Of a stretch of DNA of 64,000 nucleotides, positions 1 through 10,973 are shown one piece after another. Numbering within the stretch: the stretch's first letter is position 1; each line of letters opens with the position of its first letter. The translations under genes and the position numbers were made by a program. The stretch covers positions 1,191,488 through 1,255,487 of the forward strand of contig OZ004585.1 of assembly GCA_963924555.1 (NCBI GenBank), written 5' to 3'. The DNA is from Crambe crambe. Taxonomy: Eukaryota > Porifera > Demospongiae > Poecilosclerida > Crambeidae. Below the pieces are notes generated by a model, which did no database searches, had not been told where the DNA came from, and worked only from the letters and a program-made list of their open reading frames with translations.

Positions 1-673
1 CCACAAGAAAGCAAAAATTATGACATTCTCTACATACTTTGTCCTTAAATGGAAATCAGACTGGGGAAGTGATTAAGGAGTAGACGCAGCCTTGTTGATG
101 TTTCTTTCCCACGGTCTTGGTTCCTTAACACTAGTGCATCTGCTCATTTATAGTACTCAAGAGATGTGCCTTTATCTGCTCAAGAAGTAGGTGTTGAAGT
201 ATTAACATATAATATGGCTATAAAGGTTGTGGATTACTTTTGACTTTGACCTTTGAGTGACCATAGGTCCAGAGATTACTATGTAAAAGGTACTTTTCTA
301 AGCTTGATATTGGTATAAGAGTGATACCACAGGCATTCATTTAGAGGCATATGAGTCATCCAGTACAGATGCTATGTAAAGGACGAGGATAGCAGGTGCC
401 TTCCCTTGACTCTTAATCAACACACAGCAATTTAACAATATTAACTGCATGGTCGGCAACACCTGCAACAATTTAGTCATCACAGTATTGGATGTTGCAA
501 TACTCTGGTGCTGGTATGTACATGGCAGTGCAGTGTAACTGACTAATGGTTTGCTGAATCAGCTCTCCATAATAGTAGACTGGGATCGTGAGTCTTGTTG
601 GGTTGTCAAGTGTACAGCAAACATTGATCAAAGCTATTGGACTCTATGTAGTACTATGCATTCAGAGTAAAGT

Positions 674-848
674 CTATTTGTGCGTTTGCTTGATCATTCA
701 TCACAACTGCTATAACTTTCTCAATTCTTAACCAAATTTCAGAATGGGGCGATCAGCTCTCTGCTGGTGTGCGTTTTTTTAATGTGAAAAAATTGGTCAA
801 GAATTGAGAAAGTTAGAGGAGATATAGCGAATATTCGTGATCAAAGGG
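674..848. repeat. Hairpin repeat, copy 1
   Basis: The left arm near 710-740 (AACTTTCTCAATTCTTAACC) is the near reverse complement of the right arm near 795-815 (TTGGTCAAGAATTGAGAAAG). Between the arms is a short core containing CAGCTCTCTGCTGG. The same arm-core-arm arrangement recurs in the window near 1200-1310, 2484-2604 and 38653-38822, so this is a dispersed element, probably a miniature inverted-repeat transposon. Confidence 0.6.
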
Positions 849-1199
849 ATGAAGCTAAAGGGGACGTGGGTAGATATAATATGAGATTGTAATAATCATG
901 TGGAAACTTCATCTACTGCTATGGAATATATGTTCTCCTTGAGAAATATTTCAAACCATTTGGGGGTGGAATTTGTATTACAGTGGGCATATGTGTTGTA
1001 ATGCGTTGTAATTGTCTTGTGTATTAACTTCATTACATAATCTATGGTTGTTGGCATGATCAAATTACTTTTGTGGTCTCCAGAGGTCAAAGTTCTCATG
1101 GTCACCACCAGTGAGTGAATATTGTATTACAGGGTGTTAATTTCATCTTGGGGTCTTTCTAATAATTGTTAACCTTGTAACACCCTTGGCAACCAGACA

Positions 1200-1312
1200 A
1201 CTAATTCTTAACCATAGTTTCAAATTGCAAAACAAATCAGTGGTTGATCAGCTTTCTCTCTGCTGCTGTTTTAAAATGTAAGATTTTGGTCAAGAAGAGA
1301 AAGTCATTGTGT
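1200..1312. repeat. Hairpin repeat, copy 2 (diverged)
   Basis: This is a diverged copy of the element at 674-848. The left arm AATTCTTAACCATAGTTTC is followed by a core with GATCAGCTTTCTCTCTGCTG and a right arm TTTTGGTCAAGAAGAGAAAG. The outer ends are not preserved. Confidence 0.45.
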
Positions 1313-1869
1313 GTGTGTTTGTCAACAGATGCCCTTGGTTGTTATGACAAGTATTAGCACGAGATGGAGGACTCATCGTAGAGTTTGCATAACGACATGC
1401 TTTAATTAGCATGACAGTTTGTGATAGAGTGCAGTGTTTACTCAACCTGACCCGAATTGCTGGTCCTGGGGACGGACTCCTACTACGTGACTTCTCAACG
1501 TACTGTGTGGGTACACTTAATCCAATCAAACGTGTGCTTATCAAGAGGTTGCTCTAATTTTCAGTTTCATGAACTTCACATTTGCAGAGAGAGAAGTTTC
1601 TCTCAGGCATATATGCATAATGTATCATAGGGTGTGGTTACCTGTGACCTTTCTATTACTATACTACTACATTAGCATATGTAAAATGTAGTTTAGTCTA
1701 GTGTTTTAATGACTTTTTTGTGACCTCTCACACGTGCAATGAGTGTTGGTATATAGTACCATGTGGTGTATTGTTAATGTGGTATTGGTGCATGATAGGC
1801 GTCCCACTATCTCCCCATAGGTACCCACCTAAAGTGATGTGGATCCTACAGTCATGTGATTCAATCCCA

Positions 1870-2330
1870 AAGGTCACTATGCAAAGGTCACTAACTCTTT
1901 GGAATTCCTTCTACATGGTGGAATGAAGAAATTGATCGTAGCAAAGGCCTTGCTTCATTCCATTTGCTTACCAAATGAATCCTTGTCCCAAACTAGAGGC
2001 TTGGTGTCTCCAGGTCACTGACTCTTCCTCTGTGTGATGAAACAGCAAAGGTCTTGCTTTATCCCATTAATACCTGTCCCAAATCAATACTCATTTAAAG
2101 GCCTTCAATGCTTTCAAGGTCACTGACTCTTCGTTTATATGGTGAAATGAAGAATAATGCGAAAATGTATCATAGCCATTGCTTGGAGTACTTGTCCCAA
2201 ATCAATACTCATTGAAACGGCATTCAATGCAATATTTTTATCAACAAATCTTACTCAATAAACCATTTTCTTAATTAAAGGCCTGCAATGCTTGTCCCAA
2301 ATTTATAATTTGTCCAAGATTTCCAGGGAA
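1870..2330. repeat. Imperfect tandem repeats
   Basis: Phrases such as GGTCACTGACTCTT, GGTGAAATGAAG and CTTGTCCCAAATCAATACTC recur several times at irregular spacing of roughly 90-130 bases. This indicates an old, diverged tandem repeat. No coding potential is visible. Confidence 0.4.
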
Positions 2331-2483
2331 AGAGCTCGTATCTGAGCAAGTGTTTTTAATGAAAGTATATAGCTGTGTTCATTAGTTGGGGCAAATAACT
2401 GCATAAGTTCCCCCACGAGACTCGTGATTTACAAATCAAGCATTAACTTCTGGACGTGGACATAATCTGTTAAGCACTTAAAG

Positions 2484-2604
2484 TGTATTTGCGTTCACTT
2501 GATATTTCGATCATTCACTATAACTTTTCAATTCCTAATAGAGTGGTCTACCAGCTCTTTGAGAAAGTTGGAGCAGATTATAGTAAACAATCAAGGAATG
2601 CAAA
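2484..2604. repeat. Hairpin repeat, copy 3
   Basis: The left end GTATTTGCGTTCACTTGAT matches the left end of the copy at 38653, and the right end AATCAAGGAATGCAAAACA is its approximate reverse complement. The core keeps CAGCTCTTTGAGAAAGTTGGAGCAGATTA. It is shorter than the other copies because part of the core is lost. Confidence 0.5.
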
Positions 2605-3569
2605 ACAGACTTGTATTTCCAGCTGCATGGGTCACGGCTGCGATTGTGGTCTTTTGGTGAACTAGTTGAAGTAAATTCAGTGAATGTTTATACTGTATGC
2701 ATACTGGTAGTGAAGGATGCAATACAGAAAACCTCCCTCACATTTTTCAAGGAATCAAACCATATTATTGCTAATGCAAATTGAACCTCTGAAGAGTGGA
2801 GACCTCTCTATTAATTAAGGAAAATAGCCGTTTCACTATAATTAGAGGTCCCACGTATTTGTGGGTGTGACTACTCAGACTACCTGCATGGAGCACAAGA
2901 CAAGTAGGCTTCGGTACAAAGCTAGTGTGACTGGCATAGAGACTGCTCCTAATCACCTGCGGTTAAATCAAAGACATGTTATCACGAGAAAACAGTATTT
3001 CAGTGCGTATAGTACAGATCCTACATGTTCCTATTGATGTGGGAGAAAGTGTCCTGATTTTTGAGGGTTAGGGTGGTGGTGGTGGTGGCTAAATGAGCCT
3101 TAGCTAAACTCTTGGGACTAAACTTACACCTCATTCATTAGTCACAGTTTAGGGTGGAGGTGGGTGAGAGCAACTCACCTCATTTCATTAGTCACAGTTG
3201 TGACCAAATGGTGTCTCATGTGACAATTTTCACAAGTGGGTGTGAATTGATTCTCCTGTTGAAAGCTTTGGATGTGTTTATGAGCTTATGTTCGGTTGTT
3301 GATTGCAGCAAATAGGTGTCGATATTCTTTTTTTTATGTGAAATTGGACAATCTCTAAGTGGGGATACCTATTAGGTATACACCTAATGATCTTCCCTAT
3401 GAGGATAACAGTAGGTATACACCCATGTGCTCCTTGTAAGGATAACATTTTAAATGGATCCAAGTCACCTCTGTCTTATGCGGTCATTTCCATGGATACA
3501 TTTTGTTAACCACCAATTACTGATGTATGACATTGTATATGTATGCATATTGGCCAATAAGATATTGGC

Positions 3570-3870
3570 TCTGGTGCTCAATTGGAAGTGCCTAGAGCAG
3601 TTTTGCTTCAGCTCTTGGCTTATTCTTTTCCCTATTAAGGTGATTAATAAAGTACTGAGAGGATTTAAATGAGAGACTGATCACTCTACCCTTGGCATGA
3701 ATCTTTTGCCCCATTAAGGTGATCAATAATGTGCCTAGAGCAATTTTGAATGAGAGACTGATCATTTTGCTTCAACATTTTTTGCTTGGCATGAAGATGA
3801 AAGACTACTTTTTCTCATAAACACTTGTCAGAAACTGATGGCTAAAACACTTGTCAGAAACTGATGGCTA
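3570..3870. repeat. Short tandem duplications
   Basis: An imperfect duplication of about 110 bases (containing TTAAGGTGAT, AATAAAG and GAGAGACTGATCA) spans 3570-3780. It is followed by a nearly perfect 25-base direct repeat at 3820-3870 with the unit AACACTTGTCAGAAACTGAT plus five bases. Confidence 0.55.
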
Positions 3871-4033
3871 ATGTTTACGATTCACTCTATTGAGGTCTAT
3901 TCTTTGACACAAATAGTTTACCATACAACTGACCAAGTCCCAAATTCCTGTATTTGACCACTACCCACATTGCTGATGACCCTTTACCATAATTTCAGAA
4001 TCTGTTGGGAAGCAGAATTGAGGAAGAGAATAG

Positions 4034-4432
4034 TATCCTGATTATAGTGGTTGTCATGCTAGTATAGAAGTTGTCCTGCTCATGTAGAAGTTGTCCTGAT
4101 AATATAGAGGTCCTGATAATACAGAGGTTGCCCTGATTATAGTAGATTTTAGAGGTGTCCTGATTATAGAGGTGGTCCTGATAATATAGAGGTTATCCTG
4201 CTAATATAGAGGTGGTCCTGCTAATATAGAGGTTATCCTGCTAATATAGAGGTTATCCTGATCATAGAGGTGTCCTGATTATAGAGAGGTGTCCTGATTA
4301 TAGAGAGGTGTCCTGATTATAGAGAAAGTGTCCTGATTATAGAGAGATCTCCTGATTATAGAGAGGTGTCCTGATTATTGAAGTTGTCCTGATTATTATA
4401 GTATTATTGAGATCATCCTGATAATAGAGAAT
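4034..4432. repeat. Minisatellite, roughly 18-22 base unit
   Basis: About twenty imperfect copies of a unit close to GTCCTGATTATAGAGAGGT or GTCCTGATAATATAGAGGT run head to tail. Copies in the right half (4260-4370) are the most uniform, and those on the left vary in length. The units carry no uniform spacer pattern and are too irregular for CRISPR. It is simple satellite DNA. Confidence 0.85.
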
Positions 4433-4485
4433 AAGATTGTCCAATATTCATAGCTCTTGCCAGACATGCTTTGCCACATGGATGG

Positions 4486-4717
4486 ATCATGGATGCTTGG
4501 TCATCAGCATCTAGTGGCACATAACTCCCGACAGATTCCTCGCATACCATCGCTGCCCCCCTTGCCACACTCTCTCACACATTATAAATGCAGCATCATG
4601 GATGCTTGGTCTTCAGCATCTGGTGGCACATAACTCCCAACAGATTCCTCACACACCATCGCTACCCCCACCTCTGCCATCCTTTATCTCACCCTCCCAC
4701 ACATTGTAATGCAGCAA
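4486..4717. repeat. Tandem duplication, 109-base period
   Basis: Two copies of a unit beginning ATCATGGATGCTTGGTC stand head to tail, at about 4486 and 4595. They share GGCACATAACTCCC, ACAGATTCCTC and ACCATCGCT. They differ by substitutions and a small insertion in the second copy. Confidence 0.8.
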
Positions 4718-5326
4718 CGAGGTGATAGTGATATTCATTGGACAATAACATTATTCATAGCATAAATGTGGGAAACCACAGACTATACAGATTGCTGCCC
4801 TCAAAATAAGGATTCATGCTCAGAATGAGAGTACAACTTTACCTCATATAGCTAACACTGAACCAACATCATTGTAACTCTCTTGATCGGCTTTAGTAGC
4901 CATTATGTTATTGTGAGTAATGATCTCTGCTGCTAATATTGGCGTTCAAGCAAACAGATTGCAATGAGTCAACATCTCATGAAGACCTTGGCATGTTCTG
5001 AGTTCATATGTAATACCTCTGCCTTACCTATCACAAAAATTGCTCAAGTCAGCAAATGACCTTCTCAGGTATATAGAAATGTTGAACTTACAGTAAGCCT
5101 TGTCTTAATTAATTTTACTAAATTAACGGGCAGGTCATTGGGATGCACTACTTCTCTCCTGTTGAAAAAATGCCTTTGCTAGAAATACAGTGAATATTGA
5201 TCAATTCAAGAAAAAACTTATGCATGTATAATGCAAATTTTGATGATAAAAATTATATAAACTGTTTAAAAATAGATGTCCATATTATATTATGTAAGCT
5301 ACAAATTAGTATAATATTAGCATATA

Positions 5327-6517
5327 TTACTTTGCTGTACACTTTAGCCAGGGCTTGTGGCTGCTTTCTTCAACTGTTACTCTGAAGTAGAGGGTGTCGT
5401 CCTTCAGGTACTGTGTGTCGGCAGCTTTGTTCTCAAGGAGCTCCTCGTGGGGTATGAATGTGTTAATTCCTAAACCTTCTCCATCACCAAGAAGAGCACT
5501 ATTTAAGTTTGAATCGATAGCATCGGCAGGACCTATCAACTCTTTGGTGATGTGTTTGTCGTCTGCTAACTGATTCAATAGAGTGCAAGATACAGCTCCA
5601 GAAAATGGCCAAACTAAGTTGTGGTTATATTGGCCTCGTAATATGTGTGCATATATGGACACATGTGTATCTTTACCTACATGATTCCCATTGGGATATA
5701 CCTGAACTTCCAAGCGATATCCACCAAGACTCGTGTAAAATGGTTGCGAGTAAAAGATTTCGGAATTGGCCTTTTTTATCTCGAAATTAGTTAACTTGAA
5801 TACGAACTGTTCTCCTATTTCGAAGGTGTCGTTTTTTTCCTTCAGTAAAGCTATAGCCTCGAGTGCCTTGTGGAGATGGTGGCTGTCATCTTGCTCGTGT
5901 GCTTGCAGGTCTTTCCTCATCACAAGCTCGTTACATCCGATGCTCTCATACTTGCATGATACTTCAACGTAGTCACAGTTCTCGAGGTGATCCATAAGCG
6001 TGCCTACAGTTCCTCTCCATTCACATCCTTTTTCAACATTGTCACATTTGATATGGAGAGCCATGATGTTTCTTTTACCTGATATTGATACAGAATCATA
6101 CGTGACAGTACCAAGTGAAATCAAAATTTTAATTTTCGGCCACTTTTTAAACTTTAGCTCACCCTAACTCATGACTACTAGTGGCCATGGTCTAGAAATT
6201 TGGTATAGAGATAGTTCAACCATTATAGAACGCATGGCAGAAGTTTGAAACTTTGAGAAATAGGGGACTTTCACATATATTATCTTTATCATTGTGGTTC
6301 ACTTACTCCTGGCATCTTCCATGTACATAGGATACTTCATCTTGCAACTGGGACAAGGCTTATCTTTCCCATACTCATTCAAGCATTTCTCACAGAATAG
6401 CCTGTCATACTTCCCATGCTGCCATGGGTCTCTAGCCACTGCTAAACAGATCAAACACTTCAGAGCATCATCTGGTTCAGACACAAAGTTACACTGGTAT
6501 CCAGTCTTTGAAGCCAT
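5327..6517 (-). CDS. TL1: RING-like/TRAF zinc finger/MATH protein, short form
   Basis: Two exons, 6307-6517 (RING) and 5327-6078 (zinc finger and MATH), join in phase 1 to give 320 residues. The start MASKTGYQ is chosen because paralogues begin there; an upstream in-frame ATG lacks conserved sequence. The RING keeps CLIC, FCEKC and CPSC, but the third cysteine is tyrosine (HGKYDRLFC, where paralogues have HGKCGRLFC). One zinc site is therefore probably lost. Only one to two TRAF zinc-finger repeats follow, then a MATH domain (GGYRLEVQVYPNG, WPFSGAVSC, LLNQLADD) ending KPWLKCTAK, the class A type shared with TL5, TL11 and TL12. In known TRAF proteins MATH binds receptor peptides and RING may recruit ubiquitin enzymes. 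Here the role is inferred from domains only, and ligase activity is doubtful. Confidence 0.85.
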
Positions 6518-6855
6518 ATTTAGTGGTGGGGGGTATTGTTTGGAATATTTGTAATATATGAATAGATTTATCTCCAAGAGAGTCAGACACACCCAGTTTT
6601 TAAAAAAAAATTCTTACTCTATACCTATACCAGTAATGTTTCCTAACTTTAAGGAGTGAAGTGTTAAGGTATAATAATATTAACTAAGAAGGTGCTGCTC
6701 TGGACGGTAAAGGGTCTCCTTAGTTGTGCACTTCATGTTTGTTGATCATTGCATGCAAGGAGCCAAATTGAAGTGGATAGTCGACAAGATTTATTCAACA
6801 GGAAATATCCTTATTATAACAAATTGATCACATACATTTCGTTCATTATGCTGTG
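6518..6855. other. TL1-TL2 spacer
   Basis: It contains AAGAAGGTGCTGCTCTGGACGGTAAAGGG near 6690-6720. A similar block lies upstream of other class B genes (near 7990, 9095, 12305 and 17040). This is a shared 5' flank or relic carried along by tandem duplication. No gene is seen. Confidence 0.5.
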
Positions 6856-7856
6856 CTACTCTGGCTCCAGCCATGGCTTCTGGCAGGCTGCTTCAGCTGT
6901 TACTTTGAAGTAAAGAGTGTTGTTCATGAGATACTTTACGTTGTCGGTTGCAATTTCTTCATGGGGAATGAATTGGGGAAAACCCAGTCTCTGTCCAGGA
7001 TGTAGACAGGTTTTGAATTGATTGACATCTTCAGGTTGTACCAACTTCCTCGTGAGATGGTTTTCATCTGCTAGCTGGTTGAGTAGTGTGCAAGTTACAG
7101 TTCCAACGAATGGCCAACTTAATTTATGGTCGTATTTTCCTCTTAAGAATCTTGCATACACTGACACATGTGTACCCTTGCCTTTGCCGTCTCCATGAGG
7201 GTGTATTTTAATATCCATATGGTATCCCTCAAAACCTACATAAAAGCTTGAGCAGATAAAGACTTCAGAGTTGGACTTTTTTGTTTCAAAATTTGTCAAT
7301 TTGAATAGAATTGATTTCCCTCTCTTTAAGGTTGCTCTTTCCTCTTTGAATATTGCAACAGCCTCAAGCGTCTCGAGTGCCTTTCGTAGGTGATGGCTGT
7401 CATCTTGCTCGTGTGTTTTCAGGTCTTTCCTCTTCACTCGCTCATCACATCCGATACTCTCATACATGCACAATACCTCACAACTCTTAAGATGCTGATC
7501 AAGTGTATCAATAGTTCCTTCCCACTGACATCCTTCCTTGACATTATCACACTTGACCTGGAGAGCTTTAATGTCTCTACTACCTATTATGTAGAGCCAT
7601 AAATAATGGAGGTTACATGTATCTACTCTTGACTCGTGATTCACTTACTCCTGGTATCTTCCAAGTAGAGTGGCTGCTCCATCCTGCAATTGGGACAAGG
7701 ATTGTCTTTGCCATGTTTATTTAGACATTTCTCACAGAATAGCCTGCCACACTCCTCATGTTGCCATGGGTCTCTAGCTACTGCTAAACAGATCAAACAC
7801 TTCAGAGCATCTGGTTCAGACACAAAGTTACACTCATATCCAGACTTTGAAGCCAT
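6856..7856 (-). CDS. TL2: RING-like/TRAF zinc finger/MATH protein, short form
   Basis: Exons 7649-7856 and 6856-7583 are separated by a 65-base intron and give 311 residues in frame. The start is the MASKSGYEC methionine shared with paralogues. The RING has CLIC, then QHEECGRLFCEKC and CPNC, with arginine where a RING normally has histidine. The zinc-finger part is short and has lost a few residues before CMYESIGC (SCEVLCMYES, where TL9 has SCDYIEVSCKYES). The MATH domain is class B (GKSILFKLTNF, SSFYVGFEGYHMDIKI, WPFVGTVTCTLLNQ) and ends KPWLEPE. It lies in the same orientation as its neighbours and appears intact. It is an adaptor or E3-like protein by family analogy; ligand unknown. Confidence 0.87.
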
Positions 7857-8304
7857 ACTTTTAGTGGGCGGTACTGTTTGGAATGATTTTGATAATGAAT
7901 TCATTTATCTCCAACTAACTCGTGCAGTTCTAAAGATCCAATAGTCATTATGGAGTCATTAAACTATATTCACAGACCTAGGAATAGACTCTGCTCTGGA
8001 GTGGTAAAGGGTTTATTTTGTTGTGCAAGGCTTGTGACCAGCGAATACTCTGAAATAGAGATTGTTGTGGACTATATAGTAAGAAAACCCAATTCGAAGA
8101 ATGACAGGTTTTAGTATACTTGAGCTGCATGCAGATAGAAAATTTACAAGTTTCATAAAGTTACAACTTTGATAAGAACCACACTGACCTAATTTATACT
8201 ACAAACACGAAATGAGAAGTACTATCACAATTGCAGTTATTATAACACACCTTAAAGTTTTTGTAACATAGCTATCGCTATTCAGTACATGTCTTTTTGC
8301 TGTG
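7857..8304. other. TL2-TL3 spacer with relics
   Basis: The shared 5' flank (CTCTGCTCTGGAGTGGTAAAGGG, near 7990) is followed by a short minus-strand relic of a MATH C-terminus near 8013-8075. From about 8085 the sequence is the TL3 3' flank, also found at 14440-14820. The tetranucleotide TATA at 8115-8118 is the empty target site of the insertion present at 14471-14642. Confidence 0.55.
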
Positions 8305-9032
8305 CTATTTTGGCTCCAGCCATGGCTTCTCGGAGGCTGCTTCAGCTGTTACTTCAAAGTAAAGAGTATCATTCTTCAGGTACTTTACGTCATCAGTCGA
8401 GAGTTTTTCATGGGAAATAAATGTGTCATATCCCAGTCTCCGTCCGACATGTAGGTTGGCTTTGTATTGATTAACATCTTCAGGCTCTACTAATTTTCTT
8501 GTGAGATGGTTTTCATCTGCTAGCTGGTTGAGTAGTGTGCAAGTTACAGTTCCAACGAATGGCCAACTTAATTTATGGTTATATTTTCCTCCTAAGAATC
8601 TTGCATACACTGACACATGTGTACCCTTGCTGTTGTCATCCCCATTAGAGTGTATATTAATATTCATGTGGTATCCCTCAAGACCCACATAAAAGCTCGA
8701 GGAAGTAAATAATTCAGAATTAGCCTTTTTTGCTTTGAAATTTGTTAATTTTATTAAAATTGACTTTCCCTTTTTTAAGGTTGTTTTTTCTTCTTTGAGT
8801 ACTGCTATAGCCTTGAGTGCCTTTTGTAGGTGATGGCTGTCATCTTGCTCGTGTGTTTTCAGGTCTTTCCTTTTCACTTGCTCATCACATCCAATGCTCT
8901 CATACATGCATGATACTTCAATGTAGTCACAAGTCTTAAGATGCCGATCAAGTGTGTCAACAGTTCCGTTCCATTGACATCCTTCCTTGACATTATCACT
9001 CTTGACCCGGAGAGCTTTAATGTCTCTTCTAC
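8305..9032 (-). pseudogene. TL3: TRAF zinc finger/MATH exon lacking its RING exon
   Basis: The second exon (8305-9032, 728 bases) is open throughout and has the same length as in TL2, with a good AG acceptor. It encodes a short zinc finger and class B MATH (GKSILIKLTNFKAKK, SSFYVGLEGYHMNINI, WPFVGTVTC) ending KPWLEPK. No RING exon or start codon exists upstream. Near 9088-9100 the intron sequence GATTCACT runs straight into the 5' flank CTGCTCTGAAGTGG, a deletion with short microhomology. One finger residue is also changed (VKSDN for VKCDN). It is called a 5'-truncated pseudogene, although a MATH-only product starting at an internal methionine cannot be excluded. Confidence 0.75.
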
Positions 9033-9433
9033 CTATTATGTAGAGTCATAAACAATGGTGGTTACATGTATCTACCCTTGATTTTATGATTCACTCTGCT
9101 CTGAAGTGGTAAAGGGTTTACTTAGTTGTGCACTCCAGCCATTCAAGGTTTGTGACCGGATGCTTCCGTTGGTACTCTGAAGTACAGACTGTCATCCTTT
9201 TGGACCTGATAGCAAGAGTCCAGAGTGAAGAATGACGGTTAAATGAAATTGTGTCTTAGCACCTGATTTTAAATAAGTAGCGACATCATGTAAATATATC
9301 TTCATTGAAGAAAGTTACTACAGGAAGCGCAAATTAATTTATCAAATATGAATTTAGCTATTGCTACACAAAATGAAGATGACTATGATGACATTGTGTT
9401 GTCACAATTTGTAGCTGTATTTTAGTTGCTGTG
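9033..9433. other. TL3-TL4 spacer: deletion junction and MATH relic
   Basis: It contains the RING-deletion junction near 9095, then a minus-strand MATH C-terminal relic (about 9130-9215, from TGCACTCCAGCC to GTCATCC), then the 3' flank of TL4. The block 9088-9300 has a near copy at 12298-12500. Confidence 0.6.
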
Positions 9434-10699
9434 CTATTCTGGCTCCAGCCATGACTTCTCACTAGCTGCTTCAGCTGTTATTTTGAAGTAAAGAGTGTCA
9501 TTCATGAGGTGCTTTACGTCGTCAGTTGAGAGTTCTTCATGGGAAATGAATTGGGGAAAACCCAGGCTTTCTCCAACATGAAGTTCATGAGCAGCACCAT
9601 CCTCAGGCTCTACTAACTTTCTTGTGAGATGGTTTTCATCTGCTAGCTGGTTGAGTAGTGTACAAGTTATAGTTCCAACAAATGGCCAACTTAATTTATG
9701 GTCGTATTTTCCTCTTAAGAATCTTGCATACACTGACACATGTGTACCCTTGCCTTTGCCGTCTCCATGAGGGTGTATTTTAATATCCATATGGTATCCC
9801 TCAAGACCCACATAAAAGCTCGAGGAAGAAAATATTTCAGAATTATCCTTTTTCGTTTTGAAATTTGCGAATTTTATAAAAATTGACTTTCCCCTTTTTA
9901 AGGTTACTTTTTCTTCTTTGAGTACTGCTATAGCCTCAAGTGCCTTTTGTAGGTGATGGCTATCATCTTGCTCGTGTGTTTTCAGGTCTTTCCTTTTTAC
10001 TCGCTCATCACATCCAATGCTCTCATACTTGCAGGACATCTGAGTGTACTCACAGTCATTTTTAAGATGCGCATCCATTTTACCACGTTCTATAGTTTGA
10101 GTGCATTCAGCACTGGTGCAAAGAATCATTTTCTTTTTGCAGACATTATCATGGATATCTGTTATGTTGCCATATGTATCTTTCTTTCCACAGTGCTTGC
10201 ATTCATGATCTCTATTCACACATTCTTCTTTCAAATGTGCACCCAATTTTCTTCTTATTATTATTCGAATCGAACTGCCTTCTTTGCACTCTTTGGGGCA
10301 GGGAACTGGAGTGAAATCACAAGTGGCCACATGTTCCTCTAATGTAGCAACAGTTCCTTTCCACTTACATCCTCTCTCGATACTATCACATTTCACACGG
10401 AGATTTCTGATTTCTCTTCGACCTACATGAATAGTTATTATTCAGTAGCAAGAATTTGATATGATCAGTTGCTACATAGTAACCTTACTTTTATTATCTT
10501 TGAAGTACATAGGCTGTTCTGTCCTGCAATTGGGACAAGGCTTGTCTTTGCTTTGCTTATCCAAGCAACTTTCACAGAATAGCCTGCCACACTCTCCATG
10601 TTGCCATGGATCTCTAGCTACTGCTAAACAGATCAAACATTTTAGAGCATCATCTGGTTCAGACACAAAGTTACCCTCATAACCAGTTGTAGAGGCCAT
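9434..10699 (-). CDS. TL4: RING-like/TRAF zinc finger/MATH protein, long form
   Basis: Exons 10489-10699 and 9434-10422 (66-base intron) give 399 residues. The RING has CLIC, QHGECGRLFCESC and CPNC, with no histidine at the usual RING position. The cysteine at residue 9, common to paralogues, is glycine (GYEGNF). The zinc-finger block is the long type with about four CCHC-like fingers (CPKECKEG, CKHCGKKDTY, HDNVC, CTSAECTQTIERGK, CEYTQMSCKYESIGC), as in TL11 and TL12. The MATH domain, however, is class B (GKSIFIKFANF, SSFYVGLEGYHMDIKI) and ends KSWLEPE, so the gene is a mosaic. No break is seen in the frame. Its role as a membrane-proximal or cytoplasmic adaptor is inferred from the family. 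Confidence 0.88.
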
Positions 10700-10973
10700 T
10701 TTGATATGTAGGCTGTTTCACTGCAATCATGTGATCATTTGGTGTTGTCAGGAATGATGCTGGGCATGTCTTATTGGTTTAGTGGGATGATGAGTCCATT
10801 GAGGGGCTTCACTATGTAGACTTGTACTCCACTCTTATTGAAGTGGTTGCACACAGCTTAGAGTGAATAGTCATTGTAATGAATTGTTGTGTACAAAATT
10901 TACAGTGTTTGTTGACCCTTTAGTGATAAAGCAAAAATCATATCAACTATTATAATAGAGATGAGAGTTTGTA

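Larger units (their letters stand above)
1..5326. other. Left non-coding region without a supported gene
   Basis: No reading frame here shows a recognisable domain or a chain of exons with matching splice phases; all open frames are short and look like chance. The region is rich in repeats, which are listed separately: hairpin repeats near 674, 1200 and 2484, diverged repeats at 1870-2330, and minisatellites and duplications from 3060 to 4717. The remaining stretches (1-670, 860-1190, 1320-1865, 2610-3055, 4720-5326) show nothing I can name. Confidence 0.6.

Noticed and set aside
1290..1544. Minus-strand frame with a Ser/Arg-rich stretch (SRSRSPSPGP)
   Set aside because: Short, overlaps a repeat, has no linked exons and only weak splice signals; it could be an orphan exon but is not supported.
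4034..4432. Regular repeats that might be a CRISPR array
   Set aside because: The unit length varies, there are no unique spacers of constant size, and the genome is eukaryotic; it is a minisatellite.
9953..10342. Plus-strand open frame of 129 codons
   Set aside because: It is antisense to the TL4 zinc-finger exon. Equivalent antisense frames appear opposite other finger exons (22392-22667, 26191-26586, 27994-28293, 29936-30361), reflecting codon bias of the real genes.
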